A stretch of 64,000 nucleotides of DNA, taken from Parabacteroides distasonis (lineage in GTDB: Bacteria; Bacteroidota; Bacteroidia; Bacteroidales; Tannerellaceae). Below are positions 8,349 to 18,025 of the stretch, piece after piece. Position numbers and translations under genes: made by a program. Below the pieces are notes generated by a model, which saw only the letters and a list, made by a program, of their open reading frames with translations, was not told the DNA's origin and searched no databases. Every line of letters starts with the position of its first letter. Position 1 is the stretch's first letter. The stretch is taken from the NCBI RefSeq assembly GCF_004793765.1, contig NZ_SRYM01000010.1, forward strand, positions 1 through 64,000, written 5' to 3'.

Positions 8349-11300
8349 ATGAAAAGACAACTTATGACCGGACTGTTTGCCGCTTTGACTTTCACAGCGG
8401 TAGCCCAGTCGAATGAGTGGCGAAACCCCGAGGTCAACGCCGTAAACCGTGCCCCGATGCACGCCAATTTCTTCGCCTACGAGAACGCCGAGATGGCAGC
8501 GAAGGACGTCAAAGAACAATCCCGGAACTTCATGACCTTGAATGGCCCTTGGAAATTCTTTTGGGTAAAGAACGCCGATGCTCGTCCTACCGATTTCTGG
8601 AAGACCGACTACAACGACAAAGGATGGAACAATATGCCCGTGCCCGGTGTATGGGAACTAAACGGATATGGAGATCCTCTCTACGTAAACGTTGGTTACG
8701 CTTGGCGTGAGCAATTCAAGAACAACCCGCCCGAGGTCCCTACCGTTAACAACCATGTGGGTTCCTACCGTCGTGAGATCATGGTTCCTGCCGACTGGAA
8801 CGGAAAAGAAATCATCGCTCATTTCGGCTCCGTTACCTCCAATATGTATTTGTGGGTAAACGGGAAGTACGTAGGTTATAGCGAAGATAGCAAGCTGGAA
8901 GCAGAGTTTAACTTAACTCCTTACCTGAAACCGGGACAAAAGAACCTGATCGCTTTCCAAGTATTCCGCTGGTGTGATGGTACTTATCTGGAAGACCAGG
9001 ATTTCTTCCGTTACAGCGGTGTCGGACGTGATTGTTATTTATACGCCCGTAACCAAAAGCAACAGATCGCCGATATACGTGTGACTCCGGATCTGGACGC
9101 TCAATACCAAAATGGCTCGTTGGCTGTCAACCTGACCATGAAGGGTAAAGGTACGGTAGAGCTTGAGTTATTGGATGCCCAAAACAAAGCCGTCGCTACC
9201 CAATCCTTGAACGCTTCCGGAAAGATCAGCACGACGATCGAAGTTGCCTCTCCCTACAAATGGACCGCGGAGACTCCGTATCTATATACTTTGCGGGCTA
9301 CTTTAAAAGAGGGCGGCAAAACAATCGAGGTAATCCCCGTAAAAGTAGGTTTCCGTAAGATCGAATTAAAGAACGCCCAGATACTCGTGAACGGGCAACC
9401 GGTTCTTTTCAAGGGTGCCGACCGTCACGAGATGGATCCCGATGGCGGTTATGTCGTTTCGCGCGAACGCATGATACAGGACATACAGATCATGAAAAAA
9501 TTCAATTTGAACGCCGTTCGTACCTGCCACTACCCGGATGATAACTTCTGGTACGAGCTTTGTGATAAATACGGTATCTATGTCGTAGCCGAAGCCAATA
9601 TAGAGTCTCACGGAATGGGATACGGTGAGGAGACGTTAGCCAAGAACCCATCTTATAAGAAAGCGCATCTGGAACGTAACCAACGTAACGTCCAACGTGG
9701 CTTCAACCATCCGAGTATCATCTTCTGGTCCTTGGGTAACGAGGCTGGATACGGTCCTAACTTCGAGGCCGCTTACGACTGGATCAAGAACGAAGACCCC
9801 AGCCGTGCCGTACAATACGAGCAGGCCGGAAAGAACGGAAAGACCGATATCTTCTGCCCGATGTATTACAACTACGAGGATTGCGCTAAATACAGCGAGG
9901 ATAACTCCATGCAAAAGCCTTTGATACAATGTGAATACGCTCATGCCATGGGTAACTCTCAAGGAGGTTTCAAGGAATATTGGGATTTGATCCGTAAATA
10001 CCCGAAATATCAAGGGGGCTTCATCTGGGACTTCGTGGATCAATCCGTGCGCTGGACCGGCAAGAACGGGAAAATGATTTATGCTTACGGCGGCGATTTC
10101 AATAAGTTCGACGCTAGCGATAATAACTTCTGCGATAACGGCTTGATCAGCCCAGATCGTGTTCCGAACCCGCATATGTACGAGGTGGGGTATTACTACC
10201 AAAATATCTGGACAACCCCCGGCGATCTGGCGAAGGGCGAAATCAAGGTCTACAACGAGAATTTCTTCCGTGACCTCTCCGCTTATTATCTGGAATGGGA
10301 AATGCTGAAAGGCGGCAAGGTTGTTCGTAGCGGACGTGTCGATGACCTGAAAATAGCTCCCCAGCAAACATCAACGATCCGATTGGATCTAGGCAAGACT
10401 TGCGCATGTGCGGAATGGTTGCTGAACGTATCTTATAAACTGAAGAACCGTGAGGGTTTATTACCCGCCGGACATACCGTAGCCAAGGATCAGCTGACGT
10501 TGAATCCGTACAAGGCGCCATCTATGGAATTGAAAAACGTGGAGACAACCAATATCGAGACCAAGGCTCCAGTCGTACAAGATAACGACGCCAATTACCT
10601 GATCGTGGAAGGTTGTGGTTTCCGTACCGAATTCAACCGTGAGAATGGTTATCTGATCAAATACGAGGTAAACGGCCAAGACATGATCAAGGAAGGAGAG
10701 GCTTTGACTCCTAACTTCTGGCGTGCGCCGACAGACAATGATTTCGGAGCCGGCCTACAGAAGAAGTACGCCGCATGGAAGAATCCGGAAATGAAGCTGA
10801 CTTCTCTTAACCAACGGATGGAGAACAAACAAGTGATCGTAGAGGCCGCTTACGATATGCCGACCGTATCCGCTAAGTTGAACTTGACGTACGTGATCAA
10901 TAACAAGGGCGCGATCAAGATTACCCAGAAAATGACAGCGGACAAGAGCGCCAAGGTATCTCCCATGTTCCGCTTCGGTATGCAGATGCCGATGCCGAGA
11001 TCATTCGAGAATATCGAATACTACGGCCGTGGTCCCGTGGAGAATTATATCGACCGCAAGGGTAACGCCGACCTGGCTATTTACCGCCAGACCGTAGACG
11101 AGCAATTCTATTCGTATATCCGTCCGCAAGAGAATGGAACGAAATCGGATATCCGCTGGTGGAAAATGCTGAACGAGGCTGGCAACGGTATCGAGGTCGT
11201 AGCCTCTGCCCCATTCTCCGCTTCCGCTTTGCATTACACGATCGAGTCTTTGGATGACGGCGCACGGAAGGATCAAAGACACTCTCCCGAAGTAGAGGAA

Positions 11301-11459
11301 GCCGACTTGACAAACCTTTGTCTCGATAAGGTACAGATGGGATTAGGCTGTGTAAATAGCTGGGGAACCATCGCGCTCCCGGAATACCAGATTCCTTACG
11401 GCGACTATGAGTTCACGTTCATTCTTACTCCGGTAAAACATAGCGTCGAGATCGAGTAA
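8349..11459 (+). CDS. secreted GH2 beta-galactosidase
   Basis: A 1036-residue glycoside hydrolase family 2 enzyme of the LacZ type, expected to hydrolyse terminal beta-galactosides. An N-terminal signal peptide (about residues 1-19, ending TAVAQ) places it in the periplasm or at the envelope, as is usual for Bacteroidetes glycan enzymes. The jelly-roll sugar-binding domain is at about 50-220, followed by Ig-like and TIM-barrel domains. The acid/base Glu is E465 in LGNEAG and the nucleophile is E529 in QCEYAHAMGN. The C-terminal beta-sandwich (bgal small chain N-like) covers about 760-1030. No SusC/SusD genes are nearby, so this is not a classical polysaccharide utilisation locus. Confidence 0.95.
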   Translation: MKRQLMTGLFAALTFTAVAQSNEWRNPEVNAVNRAPMHANFFAYENAEMAAKDVKEQSRNFMTLNGPWKFFWVKNADARPTDFWKTDYNDKGWNNMPVPGVWELNGYGDPLYVNVGYAWREQFKNNPPEVPTVNNHVGSYRREIMVPADWNGKEIIAHFGSVTSNMYLWVNGKYVGYSEDSKLEAEFNLTPYLKPGQKNLIAFQVFRWCDGTYLEDQDFFRYSGVGRDCYLYARNQKQQIADIRVTPDLDAQYQNGSLAVNLTMKGKGTVELELLDAQNKAVATQSLNASGKISTTIEVASPYKWTAETPYLYTLRATLKEGGKTIEVIPVKVGFRKIELKNAQILVNGQPVLFKGADRHEMDPDGGYVVSRERMIQDIQIMKKFNLNAVRTCHYPDDNFWYELCDKYGIYVVAEANIESHGMGYGEETLAKNPSYKKAHLERNQRNVQRGFNHPSIIFWSLGNEAGYGPNFEAAYDWIKNEDPSRAVQYEQAGKNGKTDIFCPMYYNYEDCAKYSEDNSMQKPLIQCEYAHAMGNSQGGFKEYWDLIRKYPKYQGGFIWDFVDQSVRWTGKNGKMIYAYGGDFNKFDASDNNFCDNGLISPDRVPNPHMYEVGYYYQNIWTTPGDLAKGEIKVYNENFFRDLSAYYLEWEMLKGGKVVRSGRVDDLKIAPQQTSTIRLDLGKTCACAEWLLNVSYKLKNREGLLPAGHTVAKDQLTLNPYKAPSMELKNVETTNIETKAPVVQDNDANYLIVEGCGFRTEFNRENGYLIKYEVNGQDMIKEGEALTPNFWRAPTDNDFGAGLQKKYAAWKNPEMKLTSLNQRMENKQVIVEAAYDMPTVSAKLNLTYVINNKGAIKITQKMTADKSAKVSPMFRFGMQMPMPRSFENIEYYGRGPVENYIDRKGNADLAIYRQTVDEQFYSYIRPQENGTKSDIRWWKMLNEAGNGIEVVASAPFSASALHYTIESLDDGARKDQRHSPEVEEADLTNLCLDKVQMGLGCVNSWGTIALPEYQIPYGDYEFTFILTPVKHSVEIE

Positions 11460-11493
11460 AACGAATCTTTCATCTAGTGAGAGATATATGAAA

Positions 11494-11524
11494 GAAGGGG
11501 AAAGCAATTGATGTTTTCCCCTTC
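11494..11524. terminator. hairpin between convergent genes
   Basis: GAAGGGGAAA at 11494-11503 pairs with TTTTCCCCTTC at 11514-11524 in the gap between the beta-galactosidase and the minus-strand hydrolase. There is no long T-run, but the position suits a shared terminator. Confidence 0.6.
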
Positions 11525-11565
11525 TCACGTTTTCTATCATCACCAGCGAGGAACGTGGACGAATC

Positions 11566-12639
11566 TTATTTGAAGTTTTCTACAAAGAACCGTTCAATCT
11601 TATCGAAGGGAATGACACTCATCTGATCGTACAAATCGACATGATTCGCTCCGGGTATAATTAGCAATCCCTTATTGTCACCTTTCAGTTTCTTGAAGGC
11701 ATCCTCACTAAAATAACGTGAATGCGCTTTCTCTCCATGAATAATCAATACGGCGCTACGAATCTCGTCACTATACGAGAGTATAGGCATATTGATGAAC
11801 GATAAAGCCGAGGTCTTGTTCCATCCGCCATTCGAGTTGAGCGAACGCTTGTGGTAACCCCGCTTCGTCTTGTAATAAGCGTAGTAGTCTTTCAAGAATT
11901 GGGGCGCATCGTCGGGTAACGTATCGGGCAAACCTCCCGCAAGGGCGTATGAGCCGTTCTTTGTGTCAGCGGTACGCTGTGCATTGAGTTGCTTGCGCAA
12001 TTCATAACGTGCGTCGACATCCATCGCATCGAAGTAACCATTAGCGTTCACACGGCTCATATCGTACATCGTAGAGGTTACGGTCGCTTTGATACGAGTA
12101 TCGATAGCCGCCGCATTAAGCGCCATGCCTCCCCATCCGCAGATACCGAGAATACCGATATGTTCCGCATCCACATCATCACGTGCCGAAAGGAAATCGA
12201 CGGCCGCACAGAAATCTTCCGTATTGATGTCGGGAGAAGCTACATAACGAGGCTCTCCGCCACTCTCGCCGGTGTACGACGGATCGAAAGCGATCGTCAG
12301 AAATCCACGTTCCGCCAATTCCTGCGCATACAAGCCCGAGGATTGTTCCTTCACGGCACCGAACGGACCGCTAATAGCGATAGCTGGCAATTTTCCATCC
12401 GCATGCTTGGGTTTGTACATATCGGCGGCAAGCGTAATACCATAGCGATTACGAAAAGTAACTTTACTATGGCTCACCTTGGCACTCTGTGGGAATACTT
12501 TATCCCACTCCTTTGTCAGATTCAAATTCTTGTCCATTATATGATCGGTATTAAATTGATTGTCTGTAACGAACAAGTTCCCCGTAGCGCAAAGGCATAT
12601 AGCCATTGCCATACATAATTCTCTTAATGACTTCTTCAT
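11566..12639 (-). CDS. alpha/beta hydrolase (dienelactone-hydrolase-like)
   Basis: A 357-residue alpha/beta-hydrolase fold protein. The nucleophile elbow reads GICGWGG at residues 165-171; relatives carry GICGGGG-type elbows, so Cys167 is the likely nucleophile and Trp169 is an unusual substitution. A conserved GANHVDLYD near residues 336-344 supplies the catalytic His. The N-terminal 20 residues are signal-like, but an alternative start at Met35 (MDKNLNLTKEW, at 12537) would give a cytoplasmic protein of typical family length. It is divergent from two AraC-type regulators, which probably control it. Substrate unknown. Confidence 0.85.
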   Translation of the reverse strand: MKKSLRELCMAMAICLCATGNLFVTDNQFNTDHIMDKNLNLTKEWDKVFPQSAKVSHSKVTFRNRYGITLAADMYKPKHADGKLPAIAISGPFGAVKEQSSGLYAQELAERGFLTIAFDPSYTGESGGEPRYVASPDINTEDFCAAVDFLSARDDVDAEHIGILGICGWGGMALNAAAIDTRIKATVTSTMYDMSRVNANGYFDAMDVDARYELRKQLNAQRTADTKNGSYALAGGLPDTLPDDAPQFLKDYYAYYKTKRGYHKRSLNSNGGWNKTSALSFINMPILSYSDEIRSAVLIIHGEKAHSRYFSEDAFKKLKGDNKGLLIIPGANHVDLYDQMSVIPFDKIERFFVENFK

Positions 12640-12666
12640 GTTATTCCTTGTTTATGTTGACGATGG

Positions 12667-12674
12667 CAAAGGTA
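12667..12674 (-). promoter_or_regulatory. -7 element for the alpha/beta hydrolase
   Basis: The minus strand reads TACCTTTG about 30 nt upstream of the hydrolase ATG at 12639, which supports that start over the internal Met35. Confidence 0.45.
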
Positions 12675-12769
12675 GAGGCTCAAATAGTATCCCTTTGTAG
12701 ACAAATTACGGATGTCATGACCTCAATTACAGGTTTTGCGGAATCAGCCAGAAAGCCTGTAAATACACC

Positions 12770-12811
12770 TAATCCGTAACAATGGTTATATAATCCGTAA
12801 TTAGGGTTATA
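12770..12811. promoter_or_regulatory. tandem 21-bp direct repeats, likely AraC operator
   Basis: Two adjoining 21-bp repeats (12770-12790 and 12791-12811) share TAATCCGTAA, two variable bases, then a GGTTATA end. An inverted partial copy, ATTACGGAT, lies at about 12705-12713. Repeats spaced two helical turns apart between a regulator and a divergent target are the classical layout of AraC-family binding sites. A plus-strand TATTTTTG box follows at 12832-12839. Confidence 0.6.
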
Positions 12812-12871
12812 ACTATATATGAATTATCCTCTATTTTTGCGTACAGAATTGTAGATTAAATACGTACGGCT

Positions 12872-13789
12872 ATGGATAAGATACTTAATTTAGATAGTGT
12901 AGACCTATACAATAAACTATACGGCCTCGAAACCCTGAATCCGCTTGTCAGTGTCATAGATTTGAATAAAGCGACGAGTAGTGTAGATCTCATCCGCTTC
13001 AATTACGGCATCTACGCACTGTATCTAAAACTAGAGAAAGCCTGCGATATCAAATACGGGCGCCAGACATACGATTACCAAGAAGGCACGATCGTTTGCT
13101 TCGCCCCCGGGCAAACAGCGGAGACAAACCCGACAACCGATAAAGTCCAAGTAAACGTACATGGTATTCTTTTCCATCCCGATTTACTACGTGGAACGTC
13201 ACTCGGAAAGAGTATCAAGAAATATACGTTCTTTTCTTACGAGGTAAACGAGGCGTTACATCTCTCGGAAGAAGAAAGATCTATCGTGATGGATTGCCTG
13301 AAGATTATCCGCATGGAGCTGGAACATGGCGTGGATAAGCATAGCAAGACCTTACTTGTAAACCATATCGAACTGCTGCTTAATTATTGTATGCGTTTTT
13401 ATGAAAGGCAATTCATCACCCGTGGCAAGACAAACCGGGATGTACTGACACGTTTTGAAAACCTGTTGGATGAGTATTTCGAAAGTGCACTCGCCGAACA
13501 GGACGGATTGCCTACGGTGAAATACTTTGCCGACAAGCTTTGCCTCTCATCGAACTACTTCGGTGACATGTTCAAGAAGGAAACCGGCAAATCACCGCAG
13601 GAATACATCCAAGAGAAAGTAATCGAGCTAGCCAAGGAACGTATCTCCGACACGGCGGACACAGTCAGCCAAATCGCATATTCCCTAGGTTTCCAATATC
13701 CGCAGCATTTCTGCCGGCTATTCAAGAAACGGGTAGGATACACGCCGAGTGAATACCGTGCGCAGGTCGGTCTACCAACAAATCTATAG
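12872..13789 (+). CDS. AraC-family transcriptional regulator
   Basis: A 305-residue regulator with an N-terminal sensing domain (about 1-190) and a C-terminal double helix-turn-helix: first helix pair around YFADKLCLSSNYFGDMFKKE and second around VSQIAYSLGFQYPQHFCRLF, ending in the family FKKRVGYTPSEYR signature. It is divergent from the alpha/beta hydrolase and just downstream of 21-bp operator-like repeats. Its neighbour 15 nt downstream is a diverged paralogue. Confidence 0.93.
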   Translation: MDKILNLDSVDLYNKLYGLETLNPLVSVIDLNKATSSVDLIRFNYGIYALYLKLEKACDIKYGRQTYDYQEGTIVCFAPGQTAETNPTTDKVQVNVHGILFHPDLLRGTSLGKSIKKYTFFSYEVNEALHLSEEERSIVMDCLKIIRMELEHGVDKHSKTLLVNHIELLLNYCMRFYERQFITRGKTNRDVLTRFENLLDEYFESALAEQDGLPTVKYFADKLCLSSNYFGDMFKKETGKSPQEYIQEKVIELAKERISDTADTVSQIAYSLGFQYPQHFCRLFKKRVGYTPSEYRAQVGLPTNL

Positions 13790-13804
13790 AAGACGTTCAA
13801 GAAG

Positions 13805-14692
13805 ATGTTAGATATTAAGACCGTATATGAATGTAACCGATGCTTGGGATGCAAGACGCTACATCCGCAAGTAAGTCTCATCAATCTAGAGAACCCGAAC
13901 CTAGAACAAGAGGCCGTAAAGTTCGAGTTCTATGCGATTCTCTTAATAGAAGGCTGCCCGGACAGTTGCTGTTATTGCGGACGTAAATATTACGATTATT
14001 CCAACGCCACGATGGTATTCCTTACCCCGGGTGAGATTTTCCGTATGAGCGAGAATAATACGTTACCCGACAAAGGGTACCTTTTAGCGTTCCATCCCGA
14101 CCTATTGTTCCGCACGTCATTGGACAACCCTGTTAAGAACTATACCTTCTTCGCTTATCACAAAGAAGAGGCTCTGCATCTCTCTCAACGTGAGACAGCC
14201 AAAGTTACGTGTTGTCTGGAAAACATCGAGGACGAGCTTCACCATGCCATCGATACGCACAGTGGTACCATTCTATCCCGTCACATTGAATTATTATTGG
14301 ATTATTGTACACGCTATTATGAGCGACAGTTCATTACCCGGGAGAATAAGAACAAGGCTATCTTGGAGAAATTGGAAAGGCTCCTCGACGAGTATATCAT
14401 TTCCGGTAAATTAGAGAACGGCCAGCTACCCACCGCCGAATATTGTACGGCAGAACTGGACCTTTCTGTCGCTTACTTCAACGACCTGTTAAGATTCGAG
14501 ACCGGCAAAACGCTGGAGGAATATTTTCAGTTCAAACGGTTGAGTGTGGCTAAGACAATGCTACTGAAAAACGGTAATACTCCCGCTCTGGTAGCACGAC
14601 AATTAGGTTATCCGAACGTACAGTATTTCAGCCTTATATTTAAGAAGATTACAGGCATTGCCCCCTGTGAATATCCATATACGCAAAACTAA
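13805..14692 (+). CDS. AraC-family transcriptional regulator (tandem paralogue, Cys-rich sensor)
   Basis: A 295-residue paralogue of the preceding gene, with alignable N-terminal domains (both have an LxxLxPxVSxI-like start and a KNYTFFAYHKEEALHLS / KKYTFFSYEVNEALHLS block). Its N-terminal domain carries extra Cys residues (CNRCLGC near residue 12 and CPDSCCYCG near residue 55) that are absent from the paralogue and could bind metal or sense redox state. The first helix-turn-helix is degenerate (LDLSVAYFNDLLRFETG); the second is well kept. Likely co-transcribed with the upstream gene. Confidence 0.9.
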   Translation: MLDIKTVYECNRCLGCKTLHPQVSLINLENPNLEQEAVKFEFYAILLIEGCPDSCCYCGRKYYDYSNATMVFLTPGEIFRMSENNTLPDKGYLLAFHPDLLFRTSLDNPVKNYTFFAYHKEEALHLSQRETAKVTCCLENIEDELHHAIDTHSGTILSRHIELLLDYCTRYYERQFITRENKNKAILEKLERLLDEYIISGKLENGQLPTAEYCTAELDLSVAYFNDLLRFETGKTLEEYFQFKRLSVAKTMLLKNGNTPALVARQLGYPNVQYFSLIFKKITGIAPCEYPYTQN

Positions 14693-14724
14693 GAAACGGA
14701 AGGAATGACCTCCTTCCGCTTCTT
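14691..14724. terminator. bidirectional terminator
   Basis: AAGAA-a-CGGAAGGA at 14691-14704 pairs with TCCTTCCG-c-TTCTT at 14711-14724 around a 6-nt loop, between the convergent AraC and glutaminase-like genes. The AraC stop codon lies just before the stem. Confidence 0.65.
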
Positions 14725-14733
14725 AGAATAACA

Positions 14734-17250
14734 TTATTTTCCTAACTTCTTTTCCAGCATCTTCATGAAATATCCTCCGACAACCGAACGGGCCTGAAAA
14801 CCTCGTTGCGTACCATCAGAAGTAAAATGCCAATCGCTTAGAGGAACACGTGAAGTCGTCTCGTTGGCGTAGTTCCAGACCGGAACCATCAGCGCATTGA
14901 AATCCTCCATCGATCCGGTCAAACAAGCGGACCATAAAATCCAGTCGGACTTCGTATAATCCTCCCGGTTATCCAACGGCAAACCGTATTTATTTTGTCT
15001 CGTCTTGTAATAAGCCATTTCCGTAGCGGCAACCTCTTTCGGGAAGATATCCAAGCCCAGCAAGCGATCCCACACCAAGTTGTATTTCTGGCTCCAAGTA
15101 CCCGGCTTATCGAAAGTCAAGCGGTAATGATCGCCATCATCTGCCATCTTCACCCACTTAGCGGCCATCTCACGGGCGGCTTCCGTATATTGTCTAGCGA
15201 TATCGGCCTTACCTAACATCTCCGCCAATTTTCCGTAGCCGGCAACTCCCATAATTGCCTTGACAGACAAATTCGTATTATGAGCGAAATGTCCGGCGAA
15301 ATCGTCCGTACAAAGTTGGTTCTTCGGATCAAGGCCTTCCTTCAACAAGTAATTCGCCCATGTAGTCAAGACCTCCCAATGTTGGGCGGCATAATCAGCA
15401 TTGCCCTCCACTATCGCTATAGCGGTCGCTAGCACAAGCATGTTACCACTTTCTTCCACGGGCATATCGCCACCATAGGTTTGACCGTTCGCGACCGGAT
15501 AGGTACCCACGTCATGAGCCGGGAAAGGTTTCTTCCATTGTCCGCTCTCGCTATAATAGAAAATGGGATTCATCATTCCCTTCAATAAATCCGTGTTGTA
15601 TACTAAGAATAAGGGGGCGGAAGGATACGTAATATCCACCGTTCCGATAGAACCGTTACTGAAATTTTCTTTAGAAAAGAATAAGAGCGTCCCATCCTTA
15701 TCAGTCACCAACTTATGGGCGGCGATCGCCTGCCGATATGCGATAGCGCATAACTCGGCGTACTTCTTCCCTCCTACGGCGCTCGTCTCGCTCATCAAAG
15801 AAGAATCAAAGGAACCGCAACGTCTCATCAGATCCTCGTAAGAAGCCTCCCCTTTCTCGAACGCCTGATGAATATCCACCTTTCCGTCGTGCTTCCAATA
15901 AGGCATCCGGTTGTCTTGGAAATACTGGATCGAATATAAATCATCGTAACCGATCATCAAATGTCCGGAGACGGTTTCCTTGGAGACCTTGCCGATCGGG
16001 TCCGTATAAGCGAGAACCGTCATTTGCTCGCGCATATCCGAAGAGAGACTTTGCGATCCAGCCGGTAAATCACCAGTAGCCATAAAAGCATTCTTCGTGG
16101 CATAATACTCGTCAATCGTAGCGGAGACTCCCGGTTTCTTTGGGATAGCCAAATAGAAATATCCCCAGTCAATCCGTACATCATCCCCGGTTTTCGCCAG
16201 AACCTCTTGATCGATTGTCCCTGTCTTCAGGTAAATTAAATCAGAGGTTTCCGTTTTCTCGAAAGTCACCTCTTGATCAATCGTATTCACGGCCCATTGC
16301 GGCGTGGCTTCCAGGTATAATTGCACGTCGTGGTCTTTGCCGTCGATGGAACGGACTTGATACGTTATATAATTAAACGGAGAAGTCATAGCCTCCAGAT
16401 CATTCAGCAAGAAAGGAGCCGTGAAAATCAAGTCCAGACTTACACCACCGCACTCAAAAGTGTAAAATGTTTGCGTAGGCATCACGTTCACGGATTTCTG
16501 GATCGCTTTCTCATCGAACGTATCCCCCCGTTTCACCTTCCGCATAATTCCCATATCCACGTAAGCGCCTCCCCCGTTATTCCGGCAATGAGCGGCCAAT
16601 ACGTTGCCCGTAGGTTTCAAGCTCTCCGCCACCGCTTCCGGTATCTCTTTCAGTAAATCATAGTCCAGACCGTTCCCTGCCACGGCGATTTGCTTTCCAT
16701 TTAGATACACCTCGATATTATCATCGTGCGAATATTGGAGGTAAAGAGCATCCTTGCGCACATCCGAGGGCCAGTCAAACGTACGGCGTACCCAGATATC
16801 GCCCGTAGACCAAGGCGTGGAACGATTCGGATTATCTTCCGTTCCGAAAGCGGCTTTTCCCCGCTTCCAACCTTTCGGATCATAAGCCTCGGCGAACCAA
16901 TCTCCGGCAGGCTGAGACATCGTATAATCGGCCTCCCATAGGCCATCCGAGGCCGTACCGATCACCGAGGTCACCTGTATATCGTCCATTCCCATGAAAC
17001 GGTATGATTTACCATCTACCCGTATACTGCCCAGAAGCGGATAATCACGGCCGGTCCAATGCCGTACCGACTCATCATTCAATTGATCGGCAAACGACCA
17101 TGCGCTTGTATAGGGATCGATCGTGACCAAAGGAACGGCAGGAGCACGTAAAGAGTTCTCTGCCGCCGCCGTATATACCTCGGAAACTTTCACTTGCGTA
17201 CAACAAGATAAAGCCGTACAACAAGATAAAGCCAATAAATAGTTTCTCAT
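14734..17250 (-). CDS. secreted glutaminase A-like lipoprotein (DUF4964/DUF5127/DUF4965/DUF1793)
   Basis: An 838-residue exported protein with the domain series of the fungal GtaA-like 'glutaminase' family: an N-terminal DUF4964/DUF5127-type region (VPLVTIDPYTSAWSFADQLN near residue 40), a central DUF4965 region and a C-terminal alpha-barrel (DUF1793-like, about 590-830, with DWHFTSDGTQRGFQARSVVGG near the end). The fungal founder was assigned as glutaminase; activity in Bacteroidetes members is not established. The signal peptide contains a duplicated lipobox (ALSCCTALSCCT) caused by an 18-bp tandem repeat. It is 4 nt downstream of the GDSL hydrolase gene, in one operon. Confidence 0.85.
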   Translation of the reverse strand: MRNYLLALSCCTALSCCTQVKVSEVYTAAAENSLRAPAVPLVTIDPYTSAWSFADQLNDESVRHWTGRDYPLLGSIRVDGKSYRFMGMDDIQVTSVIGTASDGLWEADYTMSQPAGDWFAEAYDPKGWKRGKAAFGTEDNPNRSTPWSTGDIWVRRTFDWPSDVRKDALYLQYSHDDNIEVYLNGKQIAVAGNGLDYDLLKEIPEAVAESLKPTGNVLAAHCRNNGGGAYVDMGIMRKVKRGDTFDEKAIQKSVNVMPTQTFYTFECGGVSLDLIFTAPFLLNDLEAMTSPFNYITYQVRSIDGKDHDVQLYLEATPQWAVNTIDQEVTFEKTETSDLIYLKTGTIDQEVLAKTGDDVRIDWGYFYLAIPKKPGVSATIDEYYATKNAFMATGDLPAGSQSLSSDMREQMTVLAYTDPIGKVSKETVSGHLMIGYDDLYSIQYFQDNRMPYWKHDGKVDIHQAFEKGEASYEDLMRRCGSFDSSLMSETSAVGGKKYAELCAIAYRQAIAAHKLVTDKDGTLLFFSKENFSNGSIGTVDITYPSAPLFLVYNTDLLKGMMNPIFYYSESGQWKKPFPAHDVGTYPVANGQTYGGDMPVEESGNMLVLATAIAIVEGNADYAAQHWEVLTTWANYLLKEGLDPKNQLCTDDFAGHFAHNTNLSVKAIMGVAGYGKLAEMLGKADIARQYTEAAREMAAKWVKMADDGDHYRLTFDKPGTWSQKYNLVWDRLLGLDIFPKEVAATEMAYYKTRQNKYGLPLDNREDYTKSDWILWSACLTGSMEDFNALMVPVWNYANETTSRVPLSDWHFTSDGTQRGFQARSVVGGYFMKMLEKKLGK
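17198..17233. repeat. perfect 18-bp tandem duplication in the lipoprotein signal
   Basis: GTACAACAAGATAAAGCC occurs at 17198-17215 and again at 17216-17233. It keeps the reading frame and duplicates six residues (ALSCCT) of the signal peptide, giving two candidate lipidation cysteine pairs. Confidence 0.95.
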
Positions 17251-17254
17251 CTGC

Positions 17255-17938
17255 TTACTTTACAGTTTTATGAATGGCCTCCAATACGATCTTCTCCATG
17301 ATCTTATAACCTTCCAAGGTCGGATGCACACCATCTTTCGACAGGTTAGCGGGCAATCCGTTTCGCTCATCTTTCATGGCGGAATGATAATCCACGTATG
17401 TCAAACCATTCTTATCCGCATACTCCTTGATCCATTTATTGAGCTGGATAACCTTATCGGCCGGTTGCATGCCCGGTCTCCAAGGAAAGTCATAAGCCGG
17501 CAATACGGAGCAGAAAATCACCTTGATATGATTCGCCTTCGCCAATTCCGCCATAGAGACCAAGTTCCCAAACACGTTTTCCAAGGCGATCACACCGTTA
17601 TTGTGAGCGATATCATTGATTCCCGCCAAGATTACCACGGCTTTCGGCTTCAAATTAATAACGTCTTGGCGAAAACGCACTAACATCTCCGAGGTTGTCT
17701 GTCCGCTGATCCCACGGTCTACGAAATTATTCCGGATAAAGAAGGTCGAATCCGCCGGCCACCATCCGTCTGTAATGGAGTTTCCCATAAATACCACATT
17801 CGAAGGGACTTTCACGGTCTTGTTAGCCTCCGCATAACGACCAAACTGAGCCCAGTCCCCCTTCTCAGTCTGGGCAAATAATGTAGTGGTAGCCAATAAA
17901 CAGCCCGCCACTAGTAAAGCTTGTTTCATGTTTTTCAT
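17255..17938 (-). CDS. exported SGNH/GDSL hydrolase
   Basis: A 227-residue esterase-like protein with an N-terminal signal peptide (about 1-22, ending LFAQ). All four SGNH blocks are visible: Ser54 in GNSITDG, Gly79 in RGISGQTT, Asn108 in GIND, and Asp202/His205 in DGVHP. Such enzymes remove acyl groups from carbohydrates or lipids in the periplasm. It is the first gene of a two-gene operon with the glutaminase-like lipoprotein; a minus-strand TACTTTTG box at 17977-17984 is its probable -7 element. Confidence 0.92.
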   Translation of the reverse strand: MKNMKQALLVAGCLLATTTLFAQTEKGDWAQFGRYAEANKTVKVPSNVVFMGNSITDGWWPADSTFFIRNNFVDRGISGQTTSEMLVRFRQDVINLKPKAVVILAGINDIAHNNGVIALENVFGNLVSMAELAKANHIKVIFCSVLPAYDFPWRPGMQPADKVIQLNKWIKEYADKNGLTYVDYHSAMKDERNGLPANLSKDGVHPTLEGYKIMEKIVLEAIHKTVK

Positions 17939-17976
17939 ATTACTTATTTATAAAATACGATTTTATTTTCATCAAA

Positions 17977-17984
17977 CAAAAGTA
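17977..17984 (-). promoter_or_regulatory. -7 element for the GDSL hydrolase operon
   Basis: The minus strand reads TACTTTTG, a full TAnnTTTG match, about 39 nt upstream of the GDSL hydrolase ATG. No -33 box was found at standard spacing. Confidence 0.4.
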
Positions 17985-18025
17985 ATGAAAATTGTCCACC
18001 CACCCATTCACACAAGAAATTATCT

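Noticed and set aside
9636-10367. 243-codon frame antisense to the beta-galactosidase
   Set aside because: Mirror of GH2 codons around the active site; no independent support.
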